Positions 54,113 through 62,908 are shown, numbered from the stretch's first letter. The stretch is DNA of 64,000 nucleotides from Andreesenia angusta (GCF_001855385.1 NZ_MKIE01000002.1:310001-374000), one strand, 5' to 3'. Notes: a model not told the origin generated them from the letters alone. Made by a program: numbers and translations.

Positions 54113-54141
54113 TTTACGATTGCCCCAGTTTGAGTTATAAT
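54113..54141 (+). promoter_or_regulatory. ychF promoter
   Basis: TTTACG, 17-bp spacer, TATAAT. It lies only 4 bp from the outermost Pho half-site of pstS on the other strand. Confidence 0.7.
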
Positions 54142-54186
54142 CTAATGGACTGAAAAATAGGAAAACGAAAAGGAGCTAAAATATAA

Positions 54187-55278
54187 ATGAAATTAGGAAT
54201 AGTAGGTTTACCAAACGTAGGAAAGAGTACGCTTTTTAACGCCATAACTTCAGCAGGAGCAGAGTCTGCCAACTACCCATTCTGCACTATAGAGCCGAAT
54301 GTAGGAGTTGTTTCAGTTCCGGACGAAAGACTGGATGCGCTTAGAGAGCTTTTCAACTCGGAGAAATGCGTTCCGACAGCTATAGAGTTCTTCGACATAG
54401 CGGGACTTGTAAAGGGTGCCAGCAAAGGTGAAGGACTTGGAAACAAGTTTCTTTCACATATAAGGGAAGTAGACGCAATAGTACATGTAGTTAGATGCTT
54501 CGAAGACGAAAACATAACTCATGTGGAGGGCAGAATTGACCCTGTAGATGATATAGAGATAATAAACCTGGAGCTAGTGCTTGCAGACCTTGAAGTTGTG
54601 TCAAAGAGACTCGACAAGGTGCAAAAGCTTGTGAAGGGAGACAAATCGTATCAAAAAGAATTCGAGCTACTGACCGAGATAAAGAGTGTGCTTGAAGAAG
54701 GCAAGTCTGTCAGGACTATGGAGTTCTCTCCTGAAGATACAACAGTTGTAAAGAGCTTTAACCTAATATCTTCAAAGCCTATACTCTACGTTACAAACGT
54801 GTCTGAGGAAGACGTAGTAGAGGGGAACGAAAATAGCTTTGTGCAAAAGGTTATGGAATACGCCTCTGAAGAGGGTTCAGAAGTTGTAGTGATATCTGCC
54901 CAGATAGAGGCGGAAGTTTCAGAGCTTGACCCTGAAGAGAAGAAAGAGTTCCTAGGCGACCTAGGCCTTTCAGAGTCAGGACTCGACAAGCTTATAAAAG
55001 CAAGCTACAAGCTGCTTGGGCTTATGAGCTACCTTACTGCCGGCCCTAAAGAAGTTAGAGCTTGGACTATAAAGATAGGCTCTAAGGCGCCTGAAGCCGC
55101 TGGAAAGATCCACTCTGATATGGAGAAGGGATTTATAAGGGCAGAGGTCGTAGCTTTTGACGCTCTTATGGAGCACGGTGGATACACTAAGGCCAAGGAA
55201 AAAGGGCTTGTAAGACTTGAAGGCAAAGAGTATGTGATGAACGATGGAGATGTTGTAAATTTCAGATTTAATGTGTAG
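54187..55278 (+). CDS. ychF: Redox-regulated ATPase YchF (OLA1)
   Basis: 363 aa. P-loop GLPNVGKST at 7-15, DIAGLVKGASKGEGLGNKFL, a coiled-coil insert (about 125-165) and a C-terminal TGS domain ending EGKEYVMNDGDVVNFRFNV. An Obg-family protein that prefers ATP and binds ribosomes. AAAAGGAGC site. The prophage starts after its stop codon, but the gene itself is whole. Confidence 0.97.
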   Translation: MKLGIVGLPNVGKSTLFNAITSAGAESANYPFCTIEPNVGVVSVPDERLDALRELFNSEKCVPTAIEFFDIAGLVKGASKGEGLGNKFLSHIREVDAIVHVVRCFEDENITHVEGRIDPVDDIEIINLELVLADLEVVSKRLDKVQKLVKGDKSYQKEFELLTEIKSVLEEGKSVRTMEFSPEDTTVVKSFNLISSKPILYVTNVSEEDVVEGNENSFVQKVMEYASEEGSEVVVISAQIEAEVSELDPEEKKEFLGDLGLSESGLDKLIKASYKLLGLMSYLTAGPKEVRAWTIKIGSKAPEAAGKIHSDMEKGFIRAEVVAFDALMEHGGYTKAKEKGLVRLEGKEYVMNDGDVVNFRFNV

Positions 55279-55381
55279 GGTTTCCCTGTTTAAGCTATAT
55301 AGCCCAACCCATTGAAAACACTGAATTCTTTTACTTGTCTTTACGGACTAGAACTTGAAAATATCGTTGTTTTCTCGTTCT

Positions 55382-55411
55382 GTTGCAACGCTATTGCAAC
55401 GGCGTTGCAAC
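55382..55411. repeat. Three phased TTGCAAC repeats
   Basis: TTGCAAC occurs at 55383, 55394 and 55405, exactly 11 bp apart, on one face of the helix. The first and third are the 8-bp palindrome GTTGCAAC. Possible integrase arm or regulator sites. Confidence 0.7.
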
Positions 55412-55460
55412 AGTGAGATGATCGGATTGCTACATCAATATGATAGATATGTATGAAAAT

Positions 55461-55488
55461 AGCCGCCATAAATTTGGCGGCTTTTCTG
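55461..55488. terminator. Terminator at the end of the cargo operon
   Basis: AGCCGCCA-TAAATT-TGGCGGCT, 8-bp perfect stem, with TTTTCTGTT on plus and ATTTTC on minus. It probably ends the minus-strand cargo operon and shields it from ychF read-through. Confidence 0.75.
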
Positions 55489-55505
55489 TTTCTTCCTATT
55501 TCTAC

Positions 55506-56168
55506 TTAAGGCACTCGTAACATACGCTTAGAACCTTTAATATATTCTATAGAATCTCTTTTTGTAATTCCGTCTTCAGAGCAAATATCAATAGCTATGT
55601 TTAAGTCTTTGTTTTTATTATATGTAAAGCAAAATACACTTTTGGCACAAACCTCCGCTGAATGTTCTTCTTTTAGTACTAAGTTATATTCATAACGTCC
55701 ATTTCTTTCTTTTGCCGATGATGACGTGACAAGGTACATACTTTCCATGTCAGCTAGACGACTTTGCCTTAAATCTACTTTATCATTAAAAGATATATTT
55801 AGATAATTGATGTCATATTTCTTATCTAATGTATTTATTATTGATTCAATTCGGTATTCTCTATTTAACAGCATTCCTTCACTTACTTTAGGTTTCGATA
55901 GCGAGATTATACTATAAGGAGACCCTTGATTTGCTACTATTGATATTCTTGAAACCTTATCTTTCAAATTTATATTTTCACTTTTTAGCTTATCGTTATC
56001 ATCAGACTGCTTATCAATTGCACCAATTAAATATTGACATACTGCTCCTAAAAATATCACCATTACCCCTAAAGCAATTGAAGATCCACTAAACTCTGCC
56101 ATGTAAATACTTATTATACTTATAATAACCACAATAAATATTCCTAAAACATTCACACACCTCATCAA
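55506..56168 (-). CDS. Prophage cargo protein C: membrane anchor, coiled coil, unknown domain
   Basis: 220 aa, not recognised. Two N-terminal helices (about 6-22 and 29-48), a coiled coil (about 52-75), then a soluble domain of about 140 residues with VSEGMLLNREYRIESIINTL. TTG start at 56168, 8 nt after GGAGGG and 1 nt after the gene B stop (an ATG follows at 56165). AT-rich, unlike the host genes. Third gene of the A-B-C operon; as the membrane member it may be the effector, but that is only inference from topology. Confidence 0.75.
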   Translation of the reverse strand: MMRCVNVLGIFIVVIISIISIYMAEFSGSSIALGVMVIFLGAVCQYLIGAIDKQSDDNDKLKSENINLKDKVSRISIVANQGSPYSIISLSKPKVSEGMLLNREYRIESIINTLDKKYDINYLNISFNDKVDLRQSRLADMESMYLVTSSSAKERNGRYEYNLVLKEEHSAEVCAKSVFCFTYNKNKDLNIAIDICSEDGITKRDSIEYIKGSKRMLRVP

Positions 56169-56169
56169 G

Positions 56170-56799
56170 CTACTTTCCCTCCAAAACTGTATTTATAATA
56201 TTTATAAGTATAATCGGCGAAGTAGCTTTAGAGTTTATTACTCCACCTTTGCTCAACGAGGTTGTTATTTTAGTAAGCCCTTCTCTTTCAACAGTGAAAA
56301 CTATAAATTCAATAGTATTTCCTTTTGAAATTTCATCTATAATATTTTCTTTATTTTCTACAGACTTTATATAACCATCAATATTAATATCACAATGTAA
56401 TATTTTCCTTGCTTTTCTATTTACTAAGTCTTCAAAAAAGTCCTCTGTGATTTCATAAGAATTTATATCTAAATTTAATAATAATTTGTATTTTTCCACA
56501 ATAAGATTAAAGTATTCATTATATAGTTTTTCTATTAATAAGTACTTCTTGTCTGCTATTAAAAAAGTATTAATATAGACATCCATAGGTATTTTATTTA
56601 AATTTTCAACATACTTAGTATTGGTGCAATACTCTTCTTTTATATAAAATATAATGTGATATGTATTGTCATTAATCTTGCTAAAAGAAAATATACCTAC
56701 ATCTTCTTTTATATTTGTATAGTAGTCTAATTCTTTAAGTTTTTTCTCTACGGATTCCATATCCAATGTGGACTCTATTTTATATATCTTCAAATCCAT
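56170..56799 (-). CDS. Prophage cargo protein B, unknown
   Basis: 209 aa from ATG 56799 (AGAGGAGG nine nt before, 4 nt after the gene A stop). No membrane segment and no motif that I know. Alternating hydrophobic and charged segments rich in Ile, Asn and Lys, with IEFIVFTVEREGLTKITTSLSKGG near the end. Tight packing with A and C suggests fixed stoichiometry or complex formation. Confidence 0.7.
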   Translation of the reverse strand: MDLKIYKIESTLDMESVEKKLKELDYYTNIKEDVGIFSFSKINDNTYHIIFYIKEEYCTNTKYVENLNKIPMDVYINTFLIADKKYLLIEKLYNEYFNLIVEKYKLLLNLDINSYEITEDFFEDLVNRKARKILHCDINIDGYIKSVENKENIIDEISKGNTIEFIVFTVEREGLTKITTSLSKGGVINSKATSPIILINIINTVLEGK

Positions 56800-56803
56800 A
56801 GCT

Positions 56804-57619
56804 TTAATCCTCCTCTTTTTTTGACTCGCTGTCCTCCTCAAGTTCATTGGCTGCTTTTTTGATATCAGAAATCAGCTCTAATAAGTGTACACTAAACGCA
56901 TCTAGCTCTTCCGGTGTTTTAAATTGAGACTCATCTATTGAAATTTTATTTCTTTCTTTATAAAGTTTAACTACATACTTGTCCTCTTTAAACTCTAAGT
57001 GGAAAGTTACATGCTCATATACCCCACTATCCTTATACATCAAATCAACGTCTGACTTTTTATCAGATGCAGGATCTATTTCATAAGAAACCTTTTTTGT
57101 ACTATCACCCTCGATTTCAATCTTTTGTATTTTTATTTTCTTCCATTCATAATTGTCTCGAATATGTTGGAATACTTCATTTGTCAACTTTATTGGCCTT
57201 ACTTCTATTCCCTTTTCATTTAATAATTCTAAACATTTAGATTTTGAACTTTCTTCACTTGAGTAGTTGGCTTTTACTATTATATTTAGGTCGCTTGTTA
57301 TACTCACTCTACAGCTTCCAAAATAAAAATATGGTTCCCTTATAGTTACCATTTTTTCTTTTTCTACATCGTATCTGTTTTCGGTATATTGTCCTAATGT
57401 GTTTTTAAAAATATACATACAGCTCAACATTTTTGAAACCTCATCAAACTTAATTTGAGCATATCCTTCAGAATCATAAACCTTATCCTCATTATATTTT
57501 GATTCACTTGTCTTTAATAATTCTATTATTCTATCAAAATCTATCTCATTATCATTAAAGTATACTGTGTCAAACATACTGATTTCAGGTGATCTTTTAT
57601 AAAAAAATAAACTTGCCAT
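56804..57619 (-). CDS. Prophage cargo protein A, unknown
   Basis: 271 aa from ATG 57619 (AAAGGGGG five nt before; an ATG at 57649 has no site). No signal or membrane segment. A soluble, acidic protein with a highly charged C-terminal tail (ELEEDSESKKEED). MASLFFYKRSPEISMFDTVYF opens it. No family recognised. Heads the operon and is divergent from the tail-anchored gene at 57816. Confidence 0.7.
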   Translation of the reverse strand: MASLFFYKRSPEISMFDTVYFNDNEIDFDRIIELLKTSESKYNEDKVYDSEGYAQIKFDEVSKMLSCMYIFKNTLGQYTENRYDVEKEKMVTIREPYFYFGSCRVSITSDLNIIVKANYSSEESSKSKCLELLNEKGIEVRPIKLTNEVFQHIRDNYEWKKIKIQKIEIEGDSTKKVSYEIDPASDKKSDVDLMYKDSGVYEHVTFHLEFKEDKYVVKLYKERNKISIDESQFKTPEELDAFSVHLLELISDIKKAANELEEDSESKKEED

Positions 57620-57787
57620 GTTTTCCCCCTTTGTGTCAATATTAACCATGTATATAACTCACTTTTTTAAATTTGCACACTATAAATATACCACACTTAA
57701 GATCACCTATGAAGTGAATCAGGCATTTTAACATATTTTTTTATAAAGTACAATGAATTTGGAGAACAAAATCTTATTTGAAAGTAC

Positions 57788-57809
57788 TATAATGTAAATA
57801 AGGGAGGGT
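57788..57809 (+). promoter_or_regulatory. -10 element and ribosome site of the tail-anchored cargo gene
   Basis: TATAAT at 57788-57793, then GGGAGGGT at 57802-57809 before ATG 57816. The leader would be very short. No good -35. Confidence 0.5.
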
Positions 57810-57815
57810 AAATTT

Positions 57816-58190
57816 ATGACAAAAAAACAGCTTGAATTTTTAAAAGCCATCTACAACGAAGGTAAAACTGCCAAAAAGTTGTGCCAAGAGTTGAAAGTAA
57901 CACCTTATAAAAATGATTTATTTGCTGGACACTATAACGCTTTAAATAGTCATATAGATTATCTTATATCTGACGATAAAGGCGAAATTGACGATATGTT
58001 TGAAATAATTCCATTTGATGGTCCAGAATCTAATGAAGACATATATATAATTAGTCAGAGCGGAAAAACGTATATTGAAAATCACAAAGAAGACTCTAAG
58101 CGCTATAGAACCCAAAGTATCCTTACACTAATAGCTATTATAGTTGCAATCATCGGAGTTATTATTGCTTTTTTTCAGTTAGCAAGCTGA
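57816..58190 (+). CDS. Tail-anchored small protein with possible winged-helix head
   Basis: 124 aa. N-terminal helices (MTKKQLEFLKAIYNEGKTAKKL...) look like a winged-helix or adaptor fold, with a YIISQSGKTYIENH strand-turn; the last 20 residues are one hydrophobic helix (LTLIAIIVAIIGVIIAFF). So it would face the cytoplasm from the membrane. Only plus-strand gene of the prophage part and AT-rich. Family unknown to me; a membrane-tethered regulator or defence component are both possible. Confidence 0.7.
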   Translation: MTKKQLEFLKAIYNEGKTAKKLCQELKVTPYKNDLFAGHYNALNSHIDYLISDDKGEIDDMFEIIPFDGPESNEDIYIISQSGKTYIENHKEDSKRYRTQSILTLIAIIVAIIGVIIAFFQLAS

Positions 58191-58214
58191 TGATATTGAC
58201 ATTATTTTAAAAAC

Positions 58215-58243
58215 AAAAAAGCCAGGGTTTCCCCTGGCCTGCT
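58215..58243. terminator. Terminator after the amidase gene
   Basis: GCCAGGG-GAAA-CCCTGGC then TTTTTTG on the minus strand; GAAA tetraloop. It ends the phage late operon and may also stop the convergent plus-strand gene. Confidence 0.93.
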
Positions 58244-58252
58244 TGCTACATA

Positions 58253-59038
58253 CTATTTGCAGCTACACCCCGTCTTGGTAGATATGTTCAGCATCCTTAT
58301 GACTTCTCCCCTGGTTGCAAGGTCATTCAGGTTTGTGGAACTTATCCCAGGAGCACCTGCCTGAGAAAGCCTTGTGTTCAGCTCTACAAGGTCCTTGTAT
58401 GCCCAGTGAGTATCTACAGTACCCGCAGTGTCATACTTGCTCTGCTTGACTGCTTTGTCCACTTCAGACTTCACAAGAGCCCTAATCTGTGACTCTCCAA
58501 GCATTAGTTGCTTCATCTCGTCTCTAACTATATTCCTTATGTCCTGCTCTTTCATTCCGTTCCCTCCTAGTTGATTCGCTACTCTAGCTTTGAACTCTAT
58601 CCACTTTGCCCAGTTATCTGACCTCATGAAGTTCGGGCAGTACTTCCTACTAGCATCATAGTGTCTAACTACTCTGTCCAGTGGTATATTGTGCTTTTGC
58701 ATAAGCTCGACTGTCAGGTCTATCGCATGAGCCACAGAACGCTCCTTGTTGCCCGGAAGGCATATCTCTATACCTATGCTATTGCTGTTTGTTATTCCGT
58801 ACTTTCCACGGCCGTCTCCGACGTGCCAAGCGCTATCTTCATCTCTTATTATCTGGATGATGTTGTCTTGGTCTATGAAGTAATGAGCACTGGCTCCACG
58901 ATTACCCCCATTGAAGTATCTGAAGTGGTTTTCAGCACTAGCAGTAGGGTTCCCGGTATCATGAATGACTATATATTTAGGCTTGTTCGTGCCTTTGTTG
59001 AAGTTGTACTTCACAGGCATAAACTGAATTGGCAGCAT
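58253..59038 (-). CDS. Phage endolysin: N-acetylmuramoyl-L-alanine amidase
   Basis: 261 aa. Amidase_2 domain (about 5-150): zinc ligands from IVIHDTGNP and VVRHYDASRKYCPNF, with SAHYFIDQDN and SIGIEICLPG. The C-terminal third may bind the cell wall or oligomerise. It cleaves the Ala-MurNAc bond at lysis. Directly follows the holin. Confidence 0.92.
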   Translation of the reverse strand: MLPIQFMPVKYNFNKGTNKPKYIVIHDTGNPTASAENHFRYFNGGNRGASAHYFIDQDNIIQIIRDEDSAWHVGDGRGKYGITNSNSIGIEICLPGNKERSVAHAIDLTVELMQKHNIPLDRVVRHYDASRKYCPNFMRSDNWAKWIEFKARVANQLGGNGMKEQDIRNIVRDEMKQLMLGESQIRALVKSEVDKAVKQSKYDTAGTVDTHWAYKDLVELNTRLSQAGAPGISSTNLNDLATRGEVIRMLNISTKTGCSCK

Positions 59039-59040
59039 GT

Positions 59041-59475
59041 CTATTCCTCCTCACTTTTGCTTTTTAAAACTTCAATGGCTTTCTTAAGAGCACTAGGCAC
59101 TGGGAGCCCCATAAGTCCTGCGTTTTCTATTATTGAGATAGATTCGTTTATTATATAGGCTATTATCACAGCGTCTCGTATGAACTCGGAGCCCATGACC
59201 ATATCTAGCCTGTATGCCATTAATACTATGGCTAGAATCATACCCTTTTTACAGAGTCCCCTAAACCCAGCACCCGATTCTAAAGCTCCAAACTCTGTTT
59301 TAGTGCTATTGTTGAATACTCCAGCAACTACAAGGCCTGTTATGTAGTCCACCGACATAAATATTATTAGTGTGTTTAGTGCCATATCCCAGCCTCCTAA
59401 TTGATGTACTGCAAAGCTACCGACTGTTCCGGCGACTGATAGCACTCCTGTTTTCGCTACGTTTATTCTTTCCAT
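59041..59475 (-). CDS. Phage holin (toxin secretion/lysis family)
   Basis: 144 aa with three to four helices and the holin_4_1 pattern LNTLIIFMSVDYITGLVVAG...GLCKKGMILAIVLMAYRLD. Charged tail ends KSKSEEE. Releases the amidase through the membrane. 2 bp before the amidase gene. Confidence 0.93.
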   Translation of the reverse strand: MERINVAKTGVLSVAGTVGSFAVHQLGGWDMALNTLIIFMSVDYITGLVVAGVFNNSTKTEFGALESGAGFRGLCKKGMILAIVLMAYRLDMVMGSEFIRDAVIIAYIINESISIIENAGLMGLPVPSALKKAIEVLKSKSEEE

Positions 59476-59499
59476 GTCATGCCCCTTTCTGATTTTGGG

Positions 59500-59527
59500 T
59501 AAAAAAAGAGAGCCTTACGGCCCTTTC
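59500..59527 (-). terminator. Terminator before the holin gene
   Basis: GGGCC-GTAA-GGCTC with one G-U pair, then TCTTTTTTT on the minus strand. It would limit read-through from the tail genes into lysis. Confidence 0.7.
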
Positions 59528-59529
59528 TT

Positions 59530-59670
59530 CTATGCCGTTGCTAAATACTCTGCAACTGCTATTGTATATTCTGTCGGAACTGTAGGTTTTGAGTCACCTT
59601 CCACTGGTTCGAGTACCCATTTTCCACTCTTTACGAGTATCGCGTAACATACTATCATGTAGCTTTTCAA
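59530..59670 (-). CDS. Small phage protein, CD1375-like
   Basis: 46 aa from TTG 59670 (GGAGGTG before it). Starts MKSYMIVCYAILVKSGKW and ends EYTIAVAEYLATA. Resembles the small CD1375-type proteins found between tail fibre and holin in clostridial phages; function unknown. One base separates it from the preceding stop. Confidence 0.7.
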   Translation of the reverse strand: MKSYMIVCYAILVKSGKWVLEPVEGDSKPTVPTEYTIAVAEYLATA

Positions 59671-59671
59671 T

Positions 59672-59896
59672 TTACACACCTCCATTAATTTGTAATTTCA
59701 GATTTTCGACTTCCATTGTAAGGCTTACTATAGCCTCAGCCATAGCGGCTTTTTCTTCGTCTACAACTTCATCGACTATCGGCGTAACGCTGTTTATATA
59801 ATCTGCAGATGGATTAATTAACAGCTTCACTACTGCACCACTATCACCTTCCTCAATCAGCCATTCACCTTTTTCGTCTACAACATTCTTCACCAA
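59672..59896 (-). CDS. Small phage protein, possible tail-fibre accessory
   Basis: 74 aa with N-terminal KGEWLIEEGDSGAVVKLL and a C-terminal coiled coil (about 48-70). Resembles the short XkdW/XkdX-position proteins after tail fibres. No domain named with confidence. Confidence 0.65.
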   Translation of the reverse strand: MVKNVVDEKGEWLIEEGDSGAVVKLLINPSADYINSVTPIVDEVVDEEKAAMAEAIVSLTMEVENLKLQINGGV

Positions 59897-59911
59897 AATC
59901 CACCCTCTTTC

Positions 59912-61048
59912 TTATTTATAGTAAACTGAAATAGCAGAGCCTACTCCAAGCGACACTAAGCCCGCATCCTTTATCTCTATCGATGTTAAATTTGAGGCAT
60001 ATGCAACTTTACTTTGCAAAGTTGCATCTCCGTTAGATATATAATAGCCGTCTACTGGCTTGGTGTTTAAAATCGTATTTATGGCCGAATGATTTCCCAC
60101 AGATGTACATAGTTTAACTGCAGTAGATGTGCCATTTAGATAGACTTTTAAATTTCCACCACTTACAGCTGTGCCTTGGATTAGCAAGTGTCTCGCTTCT
60201 GGTGGTATGCCAGCCACTGAAACAACGGCGGTGTTTTGGGTTATTACTGCGCTGGCAAGGTGCTTCCACATGCTTGTCGGGAATTGCTCTTGTTTTATTT
60301 TCCCTTCAGAGTCGATACTGGCTGCATCAGTAATTCCATATCCCGACAAAGTAGTTGGCTTAGACTCAAGAGAATTGAACGAATGGGTATGATTTACTGG
60401 AGATTTGCCGCTGTTCAATTCGTTGAGTGCTCCGGTTACATCCTTGGCCGCTGTAGACCTAGAATTGTCTACATCATCAGCCTTGGCTTTTATTTGCAGA
60501 GCTATCTCTTCCAAATGAGAGTCGACCTCTTTATTGATTTCTTTTTGATTTCCTCCGCTCAGCACCGCGAAGCCGACATTCGAGTTAATAATCCCATAGT
60601 CATAGTTCAGCTCAGATAACTCCGCAGTAACATTAGCTGCATTACCTATTGCTGCCACAACCTGATAGTTCCATGAATATGGTCCTTGCGACGCAGGGGC
60701 ATAGTAGTCCCCATAGGGCCCTGCATTACAGTACCCATATAAAATCTCCCCTTCTTCTGGGTCTATTGCAAATATACCTATTTCACATATATAAGTAGAC
60801 TCCGTAACTTCGCTATTATTAATGCTTCCGATTATAGTAGCACTTTTAAGTTCTGAATTAGGAGATATAGTTAGTATCGGAATATTAAACTTAGGCTCAA
60901 TTAGCCCTAAGAAAGATGCTGAGTTTTGACCTCCGATATCACCAGATCCAACTTGCATTTTAGTAAATATAATTTGCTGCCCGGCTTGGGCTTTGGCATA
61001 TAGAGCCATTCCCTTCGACGTAATTATCATGTTTTTAAATAACGCCAT
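59912..61048 (-). CDS. Phage tail fibre protein
   Basis: 378 aa. N-terminal baseplate-attachment domain (MALFKNMIITSKGMALYAKAQ, QVGSGDI) as in P2 gpH-type fibres; a middle with DVTGALNELNSGKSPVNHTHSF and SKPTTLSGYGITDA repeats typical of fibre shafts; a beta-rich C-terminal receptor part. Probably sets host range. Confidence 0.87.
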   Translation of the reverse strand: MALFKNMIITSKGMALYAKAQAGQQIIFTKMQVGSGDIGGQNSASFLGLIEPKFNIPILTISPNSELKSATIIGSINNSEVTESTYICEIGIFAIDPEEGEILYGYCNAGPYGDYYAPASQGPYSWNYQVVAAIGNAANVTAELSELNYDYGIINSNVGFAVLSGGNQKEINKEVDSHLEEIALQIKAKADDVDNSRSTAAKDVTGALNELNSGKSPVNHTHSFNSLESKPTTLSGYGITDAASIDSEGKIKQEQFPTSMWKHLASAVITQNTAVVSVAGIPPEARHLLIQGTAVSGGNLKVYLNGTSTAVKLCTSVGNHSAINTILNTKPVDGYYISNGDATLQSKVAYASNLTSIEIKDAGLVSLGVGSAISVYYK

Positions 61049-61052
61049 ATTC

Positions 61053-61706
61053 TTAGACTCCTTCCATCATTAAAGTAGTTTCACTTATTCCTTGAATAAT
61101 CAAATTAGGATATTCTCTGAGATGCACGATATCTTCGTAGTCGAAATCCATTTCTATGGTTTGAGATGTGCTCGAACCTACTATAACCCCTGAATAGCAC
61201 TTAAAATCGACGATGGATTTTCCTATATAGTTGACTTTTACACCCTCTGGCTTAGGAACTATATATCCGTGCTGTATGAGGTCTTGTCTAATCTGATTCA
61301 CATATCCCGTAACATAAGCATTGAAGCTCATGTCCTGATTATCTTCTATCTGAAGCCCGATATCGCTGAAGATATTTTCCCAGATTTCATAGATGTGAGG
61401 TATTGTTCCGTCCCACATATTTATTGCCACCTTGGTCTTGAGTACTAGTCTGTAGGTTTCATCATCTAGCACTGGGTCATGGCCATTCAAGGGCTGAAAT
61501 GTTAGCGTCCTTTCCCTTCCAATTATGATCCCTAGAAGGTCGAGTTGCTGACCTATGGCATTGTCTATATCGAAGTTAATGTCTATAGACTTTGTTGCGA
61601 GATATGCGTGGTCTATTATGGTCAAGCTTTTACTAAGCCAAGATATAAACTTCGGCCTATCTCTGTGCTGTGAAGTAATATTGTCTAAATATTTTTCTAT
61701 AGCCAA
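61053..61706 (-). CDS. Phage tail protein I / YmfQ-like (DUF2313)
   Basis: 217 aa. Position between baseplate J and fibre, with IGQQLDLLGIIIGRERTL and VYRLVLKTKVAINMWDGT-like segment (DDETYRLVLKTKVAINMWDG). Matches tail protein I/DUF2313 of Mu- and P2-like phages, which links fibres to the baseplate wedge. Confidence 0.82.
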   Translation of the reverse strand: MAIEKYLDNITSQHRDRPKFISWLSKSLTIIDHAYLATKSIDINFDIDNAIGQQLDLLGIIIGRERTLTFQPLNGHDPVLDDETYRLVLKTKVAINMWDGTIPHIYEIWENIFSDIGLQIEDNQDMSFNAYVTGYVNQIRQDLIQHGYIVPKPEGVKVNYIGKSIVDFKCYSGVIVGSSTSQTIEMDFDYEDIVHLREYPNLIIQGISETTLMMEGV

Positions 61707-61717
61707 TAAGACACCCC

Positions 61718-62893
61718 CTAAACCACATTTGCCGTTACATTATTTACATTCCCACGACAAACCTCATTAAAAGCCAAGCTTATATCATCTGTCTGATGCG
61801 TTTCTCCAAGCCTAGAAGCCGTTATTGAAGTTATCGAAAAGAGCGGAGACGATAAATCAGGCATAGCTTGAAGCGCCGCACCCCACAAAGAAGATATAGA
61901 TAAGCTGGAGCCTATTTTCATGGCGTTGAGATAGTCCTGTATCTTTTTCTTTATACTCTCCGTAGTTTCAGTTGTGTATCCATAAAGCTGCTTAATATTT
62001 ACGATAACCTCTATATCTACATAAGTTGGCCTGAAGAATCTTATTGGTGCTTTCTGCTTCTTAGAATCTACTATTTCAATAGTGACATCTCCGTTTGTGA
62101 AGCATCCAACCCCCTTGTGTTTCCATATAGCTCTTGCTATATCGTTGTTGCTTCCACCCTCTACTACTGCTGTAATCGAGTGTGGAGGCAATCCTTTTTC
62201 ATCTACAACATTAGTGTCGTTTTCGTATACCTTAGAGCGTGTAACTCCAGTCAGTTGAGCTACAGACCCCACAGTGCCTTCAAGCATTGTCAAGCTAGCC
62301 TGGGCTGTACTTTTGGATTGACGCACCCTTAAGAGCGAGTCGTCTTCGACATAAGAACCTACACTTCCATTCTGTTCGTTGTAAACACTATTCCATCCGT
62401 ATATAGGATTGAATATAGAATTTATGTCCCCGGGATTAGATACTACAGGTCCTGGAATAGAGCATTTAGCGATTATTTCTACCTCTCCACTTTCGGGGAT
62501 CATTACACTGCGAGGTAAATTCCACTTTATGCCGGACTTGTCTACCGCAATACCTTCCAGTATTTCAGTTCCACCTAGACCCATTACTTTGACTTTACAT
62601 TCACTATAGGTTGCAGGCTTTCTCTTGATTCCATTTATTTTCACAACTGAGTCAAGTCCAGTCCCTATAGCTGTGTTAGGAGCCCTGTTATTGTAGACTT
62701 GCTCTGCCATTTGGAAAGCGTCATATATTTTTTCAGCAACGGTAGCTATCCACTGGTAATCTTGACTGTCCTCTCCAAGATATATGTCTTGTCCGAAAAT
62801 CGACTTCGCATCTCCTACAAGTTGATCTCGTATGCCTATATATGTCGGGATGTGAAGTCCAGTTTTGTCGATGTACGGTTTAAAATAAGTCAT
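61718..62893 (-). CDS. Baseplate J-like protein (gp47 family)
   Basis: 391 aa. N-terminal NTAIGTGLDSVVKINGIKRKPAT and middle TGVTRSKVYENDTNVVDEKGLPPHSI with VVEGGSNNDIARAIW are hallmarks of baseplate J. It forms the wedge around the tail hub and shows the phage has a contractile tail. Confidence 0.93.
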   Translation of the reverse strand: MTYFKPYIDKTGLHIPTYIGIRDQLVGDAKSIFGQDIYLGEDSQDYQWIATVAEKIYDAFQMAEQVYNNRAPNTAIGTGLDSVVKINGIKRKPATYSECKVKVMGLGGTEILEGIAVDKSGIKWNLPRSVMIPESGEVEIIAKCSIPGPVVSNPGDINSIFNPIYGWNSVYNEQNGSVGSYVEDDSLLRVRQSKSTAQASLTMLEGTVGSVAQLTGVTRSKVYENDTNVVDEKGLPPHSITAVVEGGSNNDIARAIWKHKGVGCFTNGDVTIEIVDSKKQKAPIRFFRPTYVDIEVIVNIKQLYGYTTETTESIKKKIQDYLNAMKIGSSLSISSLWGAALQAMPDLSSPLFSITSITASRLGETHQTDDISLAFNEVCRGNVNNVTANVV

Positions 62894-62908
62894 TCACTAG
62901 CCTCCTTT

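Larger units (their letters stand above)
55279..55505. other. Junction between ychF and the prophage cargo
   Basis: 227 bp without a gene. It holds the phased TTGCAAC repeats (55382-55411) and a terminator (55461-55482). An attachment site is expected somewhere here, but its core cannot be defined without the other end. Confidence 0.5.

Noticed and set aside
55382..55411. CRISPR array for the TTGCAAC repeats
   Set aside because: Units are 7 bp with 4-bp gaps, only three copies; no array-like repeats elsewhere in the window.
55279..55505. A tRNA gene as the prophage attachment site
   Set aside because: No cloverleaf or CCA-type acceptor pattern is visible between ychF and the cargo genes.
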